The position numbers were made by a program, and so were the translations under genes. A stretch of 64,000 nucleotides of DNA. Origin: Paracoccus endophyticus (GTDB lineage Bacteria > Pseudomonadota > Alphaproteobacteria > Rhodobacterales > Rhodobacteraceae). This document shows positions 1-7,314 of this stretch, in pieces (the stretch's first letter is position 1; each line of letters opens with the position of its first letter). The notes beneath the pieces are model-generated. The model had not been told where the DNA came from, made no database searches, and saw nothing but the letters and a program-made list of their open reading frames with translations. The stretch covers positions 62,001 through 126,000 of the forward strand of contig NZ_QLUV01000002.1 in NCBI RefSeq assembly GCF_003286075.1, read 5' to 3'.

Positions 1-286
1 GCCAATGATCTGATAACGACGAAAAGTTAGCGCAACGCGCGGGCCAAGTCTCGCCCCAGTTGACCAACCTGTCCCTTTGGACAGGTTATGCAGGTTGTGG
101 CTTGCGGCACAATGTCGCGTATGACGGGTGTTGCAAGGGGTCGGGCGGCACCGCTTTCCGGTCGCGTCCGACACCCGGCGCGACTAGCGTGGCGCGGGGT
201 CGGGCGCAGCCCCGGACGCAAGGAGCGCGCGGGCGCGCGGGACGACAGGCGGCGCCGCGATGCGGTGGCCTTGAGGCAAGAGGGGG
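1..286. other. Non-coding upstream region of the glycosyltransferase gene
   Basis: No convincing gene lies here. The frames that are open have poor codon use and no good ribosome binding site. The first 65 bases are less GC-rich than the rest of the window. The stretch holds a lux-box-like palindrome at 66-87 and a possible -10 element (CACAAT, 108-113). About 170 bases then separate the predicted transcription start, near 119, from the ATG at 287, so any transcript would carry a long GC-rich leader. Confidence 0.6.
66..87 (+). promoter_or_regulatory. Candidate lux box (LuxR-type quorum-sensing operator)
   Basis: A perfect inverted repeat has 9-base arms, AACCTGTCC (66-74) and GGACAGGTT (79-87), around CTTT. 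The inner 20 bases (67-86) begin ACCTGT and end ACAGGT, exactly the outer six bases on each side of the Vibrio fischeri lux box, and have the same total length. The centre (76.5) lies about 43 bases upstream of the start predicted from a CACAAT -10 element at 108-113, the usual activator position for LuxR proteins. A short rho-independent terminator for a gene left of the window is the alternative, but no T-run follows. Confidence 0.6.
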
Positions 287-1072
287 ATGGGCGTGCGGTT
301 CCAGTATGACGATGGCACGGCGGTGACGGTGAACTGCGCGGACCAAGGTGCGCTGCTGGCGCAGGTGGCCGGGCGGCTGGAGGCGGGGCAGGGGTTCGCC
401 GTTGCCACGATCAACGTCGATCACCTGGACCAGTTGCGGCGCGACCCGGCCTTCCGCGCCGCCTATGCGGCACAGGATTTCGTCGTGGCGGACGGCAACC
501 CGATCGTGTGGCTGTCGCGTCTGGCCAGGCAGCCGGTGGCGCTGGCGCCCGGATCGGACCTGGTGGTGCCGCTGGCCCGCGCGGCCGCGGCGGCGGGCGT
601 TGCGGTCGCGCTGATCGGATCGACCCCCGCCGCGCTGGACCGGGCGGCCGACGCGCTGCGCGCCGCCGTGCCGGGGCTGCGGGTGGCGCTGACGCTGTCG
701 CCCGGCTTTCCCTTCGACCCCGAGGGCGCCGAGGCGGGGGCGGTGCTGGACCGCCTGGCCGCGTCCGGCGCGGGCCTTGCGTTCCTGGCGCTGGGCGCCC
801 CGCGGCAGGAACGGCTGGCCGCGCGGGGCCGGCAGCAGGTGCCGGGCTGCGGCTTCGCCTCGGTCGGGGCCGGTCTGGATTTCCTGGCGGGCACGCAGCG
901 GCGCGCGCCGCAGGCGGTGCGGCTGGTCAAGGCGGAATGGCTGTGGCGCATGCTGTCGGACCCGCGGCGCCTGGCGCGCCGCTATGGCCGCGGGTTTGCG
1001 CTGCTGCCGGCCGAGGTGCGGCGCGCCTGGCGGCTGCGGCGCACGGACGGCGCAGGCCAGACGCGGCCCTGA
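287..1072 (+). CDS. WecG/TagA/CpsF family glycosyltransferase
   Basis: Probable glycosyltransferase of the GT26 family, which adds N-acetylmannosamine-type sugars to lipid-linked intermediates in polysaccharide or capsule synthesis at the cytoplasmic face of the membrane. The 261-residue protein spans the whole family fold: an INVDH segment (42-46), VADG (67-70), GAPRQE (170-175), GAGLDFLAG (194-202) followed by the AP pair near 207, and EWLWRM (217-222). The C-terminal basic tail (after about 225) probably peels onto the membrane. The ATG at 287 follows a purine-rich AGGGGG tract. It is the first gene downstream of the lux-box-like palindrome, so quorum-controlled exopolysaccharide synthesis is an attractive inference. 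The acceptor and donor sugars cannot be told from sequence. Confidence 0.8.
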   Translation: MGVRFQYDDGTAVTVNCADQGALLAQVAGRLEAGQGFAVATINVDHLDQLRRDPAFRAAYAAQDFVVADGNPIVWLSRLARQPVALAPGSDLVVPLARAAAAAGVAVALIGSTPAALDRAADALRAAVPGLRVALTLSPGFPFDPEGAEAGAVLDRLAASGAGLAFLALGAPRQERLAARGRQQVPGCGFASVGAGLDFLAGTQRRAPQAVRLVKAEWLWRMLSDPRRLARRYGRGFALLPAEVRRAWRLRRTDGAGQTRP

Positions 1073-1197
1073 CAGGGGTCCGGCACGCGCCGGCGCGCAC
1101 ATGGCTGCGATGTGCGCCGCGCAAGGCGGGGCATATTCCCCCCACGGCCGAGTTATGGAACTCTGGCGCGCGACGGGCCAGCAGGAGGGGGGGCGCC

Positions 1198-2829
1198 ATG
1201 ACGCAACAGGGCATCTACGATCAGGGGCTTGACCGCTGCGCCGCCAACCATGTCGCGCTGACCCCGCTGACATATCTGGAACGCACCGCCGCGATCTGGC
1301 CCGGGCGCACCGCGGTCGTGCATGGCGCGCTGCGCCGGACCTGGGCCGAGACGCACGACCGCTGCCGGCGGCTGGCCAGCGCCCTGGTGCGGCGCGGCAT
1401 CGGTCGCGGCCAGACGGTCGCGGTGCTGGCCTCGAACATCCCGGAAACCTTTGAATCGCACTTCGGCGTGCCGATGGCCGGTGCGGTGCTGAACGCCATC
1501 AACACCCGGCTGGACGCCGAGGCGGTCGCCTTCATCCTGCGCCACGGCGAGGCGCGGGCCCTGCTGGTCGACCCCGAGTTCAGCGGCGTCGCGGCCGAGG
1601 CCGTGCAGATCGCCGCCATCCCCGGCCTGCTGGTCGTGGACATCCTGGACCCCAGCTTTGCGGGGGGCGGGCCGGTGGGCGCGCTGAGCTATGACGACCT
1701 GCTGGCCGAGGGCGACCCCGCCTTTGGCGGCGTGATGCCGGATGACGAATGGGACGCCATCGCGCTGAACTATACCTCGGGCACGACGGGCGATCCCAAG
1801 GGCGTGGTCTATCACCACCGGGGCGCCGCGCTGAACGCGCTGTCCAACATCGTCACCTGGGGAATGCCGCAGCATGCGCGGTATCTGTGGACGCTGCCGA
1901 TGTTTCACTGCAACGGCTGGTGCTTTCCGTGGACCATCGCGGCCAACGCGGGCGTCGCCGTCTGCCTGCGCCATGTGCGCGCCGACGCCATCTTCCACCA
2001 GATCCGCAACGAGAAGGTCAGCCACTTCTGCGGCGCGCCCATCGTGCTGTCGATGCTGGCGAACGCGCCCGACCATCTCAAGGACTTCGACCATACGGTG
2101 CGGGTGATGACCGCGGGCGCCGCGCCCCCGGCCTCTGTCATCGCCGCGATGGAGGCGATGGGGATCGAGGTCACGCATGTCTATGGCCTGACGGAAACCT
2201 ACGGCCCCTCGGTCGTGTCGGAATGGCAGTCCGAGTGGAACGACCGCCCGCCGGCCGAGCGCGCGGCGTTCAAGGCCCGGCAGGGCGTGCCCAACATCGC
2301 CTTGCAGGGGCTGATGGTGGCCGATCCCGACACGCTGGTTCCCGTGCCCCCGGACGGCGAGACGATCGGCGAGATCTTCATGCGCGGCAACAACGTGATG
2401 AAGGGCTATCTGAAGAACCCGACCACCACCGAAAAGGCGTTCAGGGGCGGCTGGTTCGCCTCGGGCGATCTGGGCGTGGTGCATCCCGACGGTTATGTCG
2501 AGCTGAAGGACCGGTCCAAGGACATCATCATCTCGGGCGGCGAGAACATCTCGTCCATCGAGGTCGAGGAGGTCCTGTACCGCCACCCCGCCGTCCTTCT
2601 GGCCGCGGTGGTGGCCAAGCCGGACGAGAAATGGGGCGAGACGCCCTGCGCCTTCGTCGAGCTGAAGCCGGGCGCGCAGGCCACCGCCGACGAGCTGATC
2701 GGATTCGCCCGCGATCACATGGCCCATTTCAAGACGCCCCGCCGGGTCGTCTTCGGCGAACTGCCCAAGACCGGCACCGGCAAGATCCAGAAGTTCGTGC
2801 TGCGCGGCATGGCGCGCGAGATCGACTGA
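1198..2829 (+). CDS. AMP-dependent acyl-CoA synthetase (AlkK/DmdB-like)
   Basis: Activates a carboxylic acid to its CoA thioester through an acyl-adenylate. The 543-residue protein shows the AMP-binding P-loop YTSGTTGDPKG (192-202), the adenylate motif GLTETYG (330-336), SGDLG (about 422) and SGGENIS (446), and ends with the catalytic lysine region GKIQK (528-532). The N-terminal pattern (ANHVALTPLTYLERTA) fits medium-chain and methylmercaptopropionate-CoA ligases of the AlkK/DmdB group common in Rhodobacterales; which substrate is used cannot be decided. The ATG at 1198 follows a GGAGGGGG tract. The open frame continues upstream through the glycosyltransferase gene, but that part is a shadow frame. 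Confidence 0.9.
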   Translation: MTQQGIYDQGLDRCAANHVALTPLTYLERTAAIWPGRTAVVHGALRRTWAETHDRCRRLASALVRRGIGRGQTVAVLASNIPETFESHFGVPMAGAVLNAINTRLDAEAVAFILRHGEARALLVDPEFSGVAAEAVQIAAIPGLLVVDILDPSFAGGGPVGALSYDDLLAEGDPAFGGVMPDDEWDAIALNYTSGTTGDPKGVVYHHRGAALNALSNIVTWGMPQHARYLWTLPMFHCNGWCFPWTIAANAGVAVCLRHVRADAIFHQIRNEKVSHFCGAPIVLSMLANAPDHLKDFDHTVRVMTAGAAPPASVIAAMEAMGIEVTHVYGLTETYGPSVVSEWQSEWNDRPPAERAAFKARQGVPNIALQGLMVADPDTLVPVPPDGETIGEIFMRGNNVMKGYLKNPTTTEKAFRGGWFASGDLGVVHPDGYVELKDRSKDIIISGGENISSIEVEEVLYRHPAVLLAAVVAKPDEKWGETPCAFVELKPGAQATADELIGFARDHMAHFKTPRRVVFGELPKTGTGKIQKFVLRGMAREID

Positions 2830-2982
2830 GAAGGCGCGGTCCGGCCGCGCGCTGGGCATTTGCCCGCGGCCTGGGCAGGTCACGCAACCGTGGGGGCGAT
2901 GACGCCGCGTCAGTCATTGTTCTGTCGCGCGCCCGGCCTATTTTCTGCCGCAGGGAGGATGCGTTTTGACGAGGATCGCATC

Positions 2983-3615
2983 ATGCCGGGCACGACCCGC
3001 GCCTATTATCGCCGTCTCTTTCCGTGGGACGCCGACCGCTATGCCGCGCATCTCAAGGCATTGACCCCGCAGGGCCGCCGCTGGCGTTTCTGCGGCACGA
3101 TGAGCGATGGGGCACTGGAAGAGCACGCCGCACGGGCGCTGGACACCGGCCATGTCGAGGGCTGCTTTCTGGACGGCAAGCTGATCGGGGCGTTCGAACT
3201 GTTCATCGACCCCGAGCCGCCGGGCCATGCCCAGGTGGCGCTGTCGGTCGATCCCGCCCAGGCGGGCCAGGGACTGGGGACCGAGCTGATCGCCCGCGCG
3301 CGTCGTCGCGCAAGCCTGCTGGGCGCGCCCGAGATCGACCTGACGATGGCGGGCGACAACCTTGCGATGATCGCCGTGGCGCGCCACGCCGGTGCCCCCA
3401 TCGTGCGGTCCGGCCCCGAGGTGGGCGCGACCGTGGCCGTGCCGCCGCCGGACCTGAGCCGCCTGCCGGCGGCGATCGCCCTGGACGAGGCGAGCCTTGT
3501 GCAAAGCCTGAGCGCCGCGATGTTGCGGGCGGGCCGCGCCGCCGTCGCCCGCGCCATGGCCCGGCCCGCGATGCTGCGCGCCGCGTTCGCCCGGCCCCGC
3601 ATCCGCACCGCCTGA
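2983..3615 (+). CDS. GNAT family N-acetyltransferase
   Basis: Putative acetyltransferase of 210 residues, substrate unknown. The acetyl-CoA binding motif A is visible as a beta strand (HAQVALSVDP) followed by Q-x-G-x-G-T (AGQGLGTELI) and a helix, with motif B further on (DNLAMIAVARHAGA). The C-terminal third is alanine- and arginine-rich and not part of the core fold. I chose the ATG at 2983 because GAGG lies 8 bases upstream; the in-frame ATG at 2959 abuts its purine tract. The gene stands alone, followed by a hairpin. Confidence 0.75.
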   Translation: MPGTTRAYYRRLFPWDADRYAAHLKALTPQGRRWRFCGTMSDGALEEHAARALDTGHVEGCFLDGKLIGAFELFIDPEPPGHAQVALSVDPAQAGQGLGTELIARARRRASLLGAPEIDLTMAGDNLAMIAVARHAGAPIVRSGPEVGATVAVPPPDLSRLPAAIALDEASLVQSLSAAMLRAGRAAVARAMARPAMLRAAFARPRIRTA

Positions 3616-3623
3616 GCGCGACC

Positions 3624-3646
3624 GCGCCTGTCATCAGGGCAGGCGC
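3624..3646 (+). terminator. Possible terminator hairpin after the GNAT gene
   Basis: GCGCCTG (3624-3630) pairs with CAGGCGC (3640-3646) across a 9-base loop just after the stop codon. There is no clear T-run, only a short TTT at 3651, so termination is inferred. Confidence 0.4.
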
Positions 3647-3989
3647 GCTGTTTGGGCGGGCGCGCAAAGCGGCACCTGCCCGGTGTAGGGGGGCCTGGTC
3701 GGCCTGCGGGCAGCGGTTGGCGCGCCTGGCAAGGGCAGGGCGGCGCCGGGCGTTTCGATGCGGTGATGGCGAACCCGTCTCATGCCGGGCGGCCGTTGCC
3801 GGACGCACGGGGCCACCGACCCTCCCTCCGCACCGTGCCCGGATGGGGCACGCCTGCGGCAGGCGAACCGGCTGTTCACGCAGGATCGCCCCGTGACGGC
3901 GCACGCGCCGTGCACTATCACCGACGCGGACATCGCCCCCCGCCCCCAGGGGCCGGGGCGGGACGGCAGCGGCAGGAAGGACGACCCCC
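3647..3989. other. Intergenic region upstream of rpe, nothing certain
   Basis: About 340 GC-rich bases with no gene I can support. Open frames here have no ribosome binding site and arginine/proline-rich translations typical of non-coding high-GC DNA. It should carry the rpe promoter, but I see no convincing -35/-10 pair. Confidence 0.5.
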
Positions 3990-4679
3990 ATGAGCTTTGA
4001 CCGCAAGATCAAGATCGCGCCTTCGATCCTGTCGGCCGACTTCGCCGATTTCGGTCGCGAGATCCGGGCGGTCGAGGATCAGGGCGCCGACTGGGTGCAT
4101 GTGGACGTGATGGACGGGCATTTCGTCCCCAACATCACCTTCGGCCCGCCCGCGGTCGCGGCCTTCCGCAAGCACGTCACCACGGTCATGGACGTGCATC
4201 TGATGATCGCGCCGGTCGATCCCTACATCGAGGCCTTCGCGCGGGCGGGCGCCGACATCATCACCGCCCATGTCGAGGCCGGGCCCCACATCCACCGCAC
4301 CCTGCAGGCGATCCGCGGCACGGGCGCGCGTGCGGGCGTGGCGCTGAACCCCGGCACGCCTGCGGACGCCGTCGAGCACCTGCTGGACCTGGCCGACCTC
4401 ATCTGCGTGATGACGGTGAACCCCGGCTTCGGCGGGCAGAGGTTCATCGACATGACCGCCAAGGTCCGCCGGCTGCGGCAGATGATCGGCGACCGGCCCG
4501 TGCACATCGAGATCGACGGCGGCGTGGACCCCTCAACCGCGCCGCAACTGGCCGCGGCCGGGGCGGACGTGCTGGTCGCGGGCTCGGCGGTGTTCCGGGG
4601 CGGGTCGGTGTCCAACAGCGCGCCCTACGGCGACAACATCCGCGCCATCCGCGCGGCGGCGCAGGCGGCGGTTGCCTGA
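3990..4679 (+). CDS. rpe: Ribulose-phosphate 3-epimerase
   Basis: Interconverts ribulose 5-phosphate and xylulose 5-phosphate in the pentose phosphate and Calvin cycles. It is a 229-residue TIM barrel with all family marks: PSILSADF (11-18), the metal and catalytic segment DVMDGHFVPN (39-48), HLMI (70-73), MTVNPGFGGQ (141-150), EIDGGV (174-179) and the phosphate-binding GSAVF near the C terminus. Length matches the family. It is preceded by AGGAAGG about 12 bases before the ATG and followed by a strong hairpin at 4693-4719, so it is probably monocistronic. No other Calvin cycle gene is in the window. Confidence 0.97.
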   Translation: MSFDRKIKIAPSILSADFADFGREIRAVEDQGADWVHVDVMDGHFVPNITFGPPAVAAFRKHVTTVMDVHLMIAPVDPYIEAFARAGADIITAHVEAGPHIHRTLQAIRGTGARAGVALNPGTPADAVEHLLDLADLICVMTVNPGFGGQRFIDMTAKVRRLRQMIGDRPVHIEIDGGVDPSTAPQLAAAGADVLVAGSAVFRGGSVSNSAPYGDNIRAIRAAAQAAVA

Positions 4680-4692
4680 CAGGCTGCGCCGT

Positions 4693-4719
4693 CCTGCCCG
4701 GGACCGGGTCCGGGGCAGG
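4693..4719 (+). terminator. Hairpin between convergent rpe and RTX gene
   Basis: A 13-base stem with one mismatch (CCTGCCCGGGACC against GGTCCGGGGCAGG) sits between two convergent genes. No T-run follows on either side, so it may stop transcripts from both directions only weakly. Confidence 0.5.
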
Positions 4720-4796
4720 CTGTGCCGCCTGCCTTGGTCCAGAATGGCATCCGGGGCGCGGTGCGGGATGGTCCCGCCGCCGCGCCCCGGTGCGTG

Positions 4797-5975
4797 TCAG
4801 ATGAAGTCGAACACGTTGCTCAGCAGCACCGTATCGCCGTTGCCCAGGTCCAGCAGCGTGCCGTTGTGGGTTTCCTGTGCCGAATACCAGCGCCCGTCCA
4901 GTTGCAGGACATCGACGCCGACGTCGAAGCCAAGGACCGTGTCGTGCCCGTCCCCCCGATGAAAGATCAGCGTGTCCGCGTCCCCGTCCCCCGGCGTCTG
5001 GCTGTTGTAGTATTCCCCGTTCGCCGAGATCAGGTCGTCGCCACGGCCGCCGGTGATGGTGTCGCGGCCTTCGCCGCCTTCCAGCGTGTCGTTGCCCTGC
5101 GAGCCCACGATCACGTCGTCGCCCCAACGGGTGTTGAAGCGGATGCCCCGGCCGTCAGCCTCGATGATGGCATTGGCGGCCGTGACCGTATCCTGGCCCT
5201 GGTGCGTCCAGCCGTTCTCAAAGCCCCGGAAGATTAGCTTGCTGGTCACGTCGCCCATGGTCGAGGTGGCAAATCCGCCCCTCGCATTGATGAACGTCAC
5301 CTGCGCGCCGCGTCCATCTTCTTGCCCACCGTCCACTGACCAGATGTTGATCAGGTCGCCGTTGTCTTCCTGCGTGTTGCCGCCGTAGATCGTGTCGTTT
5401 CCAGGGGCCACGTCGTCGCCCAAGCCCCAGCGGATGTTTTCATTCCCGCCGCCGCCGTAGATGCGGTCGTTTCCGGTGCTGGACTGGATGAAGTCATGTC
5501 CGTCCCCGGCAAAGATCGTGTCGTGACCCATCCCGCCGTCCAGGACATCATCGGCCTTGGAGCCGGTGATCAAGTCGGCGCCAGCGCCCGCGTAAATCGA
5601 GATGCCGTGTTCCGGGGTATTGCCGTGGTACGGGTTCATCAGCGCCGTGGACGCTGAAATCGTGTCGTTTCCTTCGGTACCGTGCAGTCGCTCGACCCCG
5701 AAGAAGTTCAGCGCCTGATCGCCCATCAGGACCGTTCCGTTTTCGGTCGTGCCGAACCGGATATTGGCGCCGACCGTGCCCGAAAGATAAAGCCGGTCGC
5801 CGCCGGGATTGCCGGTGTTGTAGGGGTTCGGATCGTAGGATTCGTTCAGGTCGCCGGCATACAGTGTCGCACTTCCGTCGCGTTCACCCCAATGGATGTG
5901 GTCGTTCCCACCCAGCGCATTGATCGCGCCGCCGTTTAAAAGACCGCGGATGACGTCGTCACTATCTGTAGGCAT
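4797..5975 (-). CDS. RTX-type calcium-binding secreted protein (first copy)
   Basis: A 392-residue acidic protein with glycine-aspartate nonapeptide repeats of the RTX (hemolysin-type) class, for example in the segments around GMGHDTIFAGDGHDF and GGEGRDTITGGRGDDLI. Such repeats bind calcium and fold outside the cell after type I secretion. There is no N-terminal signal peptide, and the C terminus (…LLSNVFDFI) is hydrophobic and ends like RTX secretion signals. No catalytic domain is recognisable. I chose the ATG at 5975, preceded by GGAAAGGGA; the frame is open upstream to 6245 but has poor codon use. The gene is less GC-rich than its neighbours, which suggests transfer. No ABC/HlyD/TolC secretion genes are nearby. 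Confidence 0.8.
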   Translation of the reverse strand: MPTDSDDVIRGLLNGGAINALGGNDHIHWGERDGSATLYAGDLNESYDPNPYNTGNPGGDRLYLSGTVGANIRFGTTENGTVLMGDQALNFFGVERLHGTEGNDTISASTALMNPYHGNTPEHGISIYAGAGADLITGSKADDVLDGGMGHDTIFAGDGHDFIQSSTGNDRIYGGGGNENIRWGLGDDVAPGNDTIYGGNTQEDNGDLINIWSVDGGQEDGRGAQVTFINARGGFATSTMGDVTSKLIFRGFENGWTHQGQDTVTAANAIIEADGRGIRFNTRWGDDVIVGSQGNDTLEGGEGRDTITGGRGDDLISANGEYYNSQTPGDGDADTLIFHRGDGHDTVLGFDVGVDVLQLDGRWYSAQETHNGTLLDLGNGDTVLLSNVFDFI

Positions 5976-6581
5976 TCTGTCCCTTTCCAGCTTTCTCATT
6001 CGGACGGCCGGGCGGGGAATCCAGACTGTCTGTCTGGTCATTCCACCGTCCGGCGGCGCGTCATCGCGGCGCTGGTGCGTTTTGGCAACGCAAAGGTTAA
6101 TATTTCGCAAACGTTCGGCGTCGTTCGGCCGATACGGGGAAAACGAGCGGGTTGGCGCCGAAGCCCGTGGCGGTTGGACAGGGCCGCAACCCCCATCAGG
6201 CTTGACGTGAGGACGGCAAGGCCGAGGCGCACATTCTGGTTGCACCGGGAAAGACGCAGGTTGAGTCCCGCGCCGATCTGGTGTTTTCAGGCCGAATCAC
6301 CCGGGGTGGCGCGGCCGCGGGGTGGAACATAGGTCCGGTGGCGGCGGTGCAGCCGAATGCCGGGTCAGGCCGCCATTGCGATCCGAATCAGGGTGCATGG
6401 CGAGAGATCCTGCCCTTGGCCATTGGACTGGGCGTTGACCTGCCTGCCTCGCCCACGGCGACCATCGTCACGGCCCGCACCCTGGGGGGCCGGTCCTGCA
6501 GGACGTTGACGGCGGTGCTGAACACGCCTTGGATCAGGCCGGGACCGCGCCCGCTCCGGCGCCTTCCGTGAAGGAAACCGC
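5976..6581. other. Large intergenic region between RTX gene and DUF1989 gene
   Basis: About 600 bases. The left part should hold the RTX promoter: an AT-richer patch (GTTAATATTTCGCAAACG) lies at 6092-6109, and a hairpin at 6016-6044 lies in the probable leader. The right part (about 6380-6584) has two adjacent plus-strand frames with fair codon use, the second of which ends in a TGA overlapping the DUF1989 ATG by four bases, as in coupled genes. It may be the frameshifted tail of a lost upstream gene. Confidence 0.45.
6016..6044 (-). promoter_or_regulatory. Inverted repeat upstream of the first RTX gene
   Basis: CCAGAC (6021-6026) and GTCTGG (6032-6037) form a perfect inverted repeat around TGTCT, extended by GGAAT and ATTCC with a two-base bulge. 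It lies 41-69 bases before the RTX start codon. It could be an operator or a 5'-leader hairpin; the sequence does not say which. Confidence 0.35.
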
Positions 6582-7268
6582 ATGACCCTGTCTCCGCACG
6601 ATCCCGCCCGTCCCGACGGCATCAATCCGTCCGCAACCGAAACCCTCGGGCCCGGCGGCCGCCTGACGCCAGGACAGGTCCACGAGATCCCCGCCCGCCA
6701 GGGCCGCGCCTTGCGGCTGGGCGCGGGCCGGACGCTCAGGATCATCAACCACCATGGCCAGCAGGTCGGCGACCTCTGGGCCTTTCGCGATGGCGACACG
6801 ACCGAGTTCCTGTCGATGGAGCATATGCGCCCGACGCTTGGCCGCCTGTCGCCCCGGTGCGGGGACGCGCTGATCACCAACCGCCGGCGGCCGCTTCTGA
6901 CGCTTGTCGAGGACAGCTCGCCCGGCGTGCATGACACGCTGATCGCCGCCTGCGACCTGCGGCGTTACGAAACGCTGGGCCACAGGGGCTATCACGACAA
7001 CTGCACCGACAACCTGCGGATGGCGATGGCCGCACTGGGCGAGCGTCTGCCCGAGGTGCCCTGTCCGTTCAATCTGTGGATGAACACGCCGCCCCGCGCC
7101 GATGGCGGCATCGACTGGCTGCCCCCCGTCTCGCGGCCCGGTGATGTCCTGCGCCTGCGGGCCGAGGCGGACGCGATCGTCGTCCTGTCATGCTGCCCGA
7201 TGGACCTGTCGCCGATCAACGGCACGGACAGGCGCCCGACCAGCCTGCAGGTGCTGGTCGAGGCCTGA
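6582..7268 (+). CDS. DUF1989 protein (urea carboxylase-associated family)
   Basis: A 228-residue cytosolic protein of the DUF1989 family. Members often sit beside urea carboxylase/allophanate hydrolase genes, where a pair of them forms carboxyguanidine deiminase; others stand alone with unknown roles. Typical family signatures are present: GQQVGDLWAF (about residues 60-70), HDNCTDNL with the conserved cysteine (mid-protein) and VLSCCPMDLSPING near the C terminus, with cysteines and acids likely to bind metal. The start has AAGGA about 8 bases upstream. No urea or guanidine genes accompany it, so the function is open. It lies between two RTX genes facing the opposite way. Confidence 0.8.
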   Translation: MTLSPHDPARPDGINPSATETLGPGGRLTPGQVHEIPARQGRALRLGAGRTLRIINHHGQQVGDLWAFRDGDTTEFLSMEHMRPTLGRLSPRCGDALITNRRRPLLTLVEDSSPGVHDTLIAACDLRRYETLGHRGYHDNCTDNLRMAMAALGERLPEVPCPFNLWMNTPPRADGGIDWLPPVSRPGDVLRLRAEADAIVVLSCCPMDLSPINGTDRRPTSLQVLVEA

Positions 7269-7314
7269 ATGGTGGCCCCCTGTCCTCCCGAGCCGGGCGC
7301 ATCACCGCGCCGGA

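Noticed and set aside
66..87. The palindrome as a terminator
   Set aside because: Considered because it can form a 9-base stem, but there is no T-run and the match to the lux box and its position relative to a -10 element explain it better; not fully excluded.
3652..3993. A 113-codon plus-strand frame before rpe
   Set aside because: Gly/Arg/Pro-rich translation, no ribosome site, and it overlaps the rpe start out of frame.
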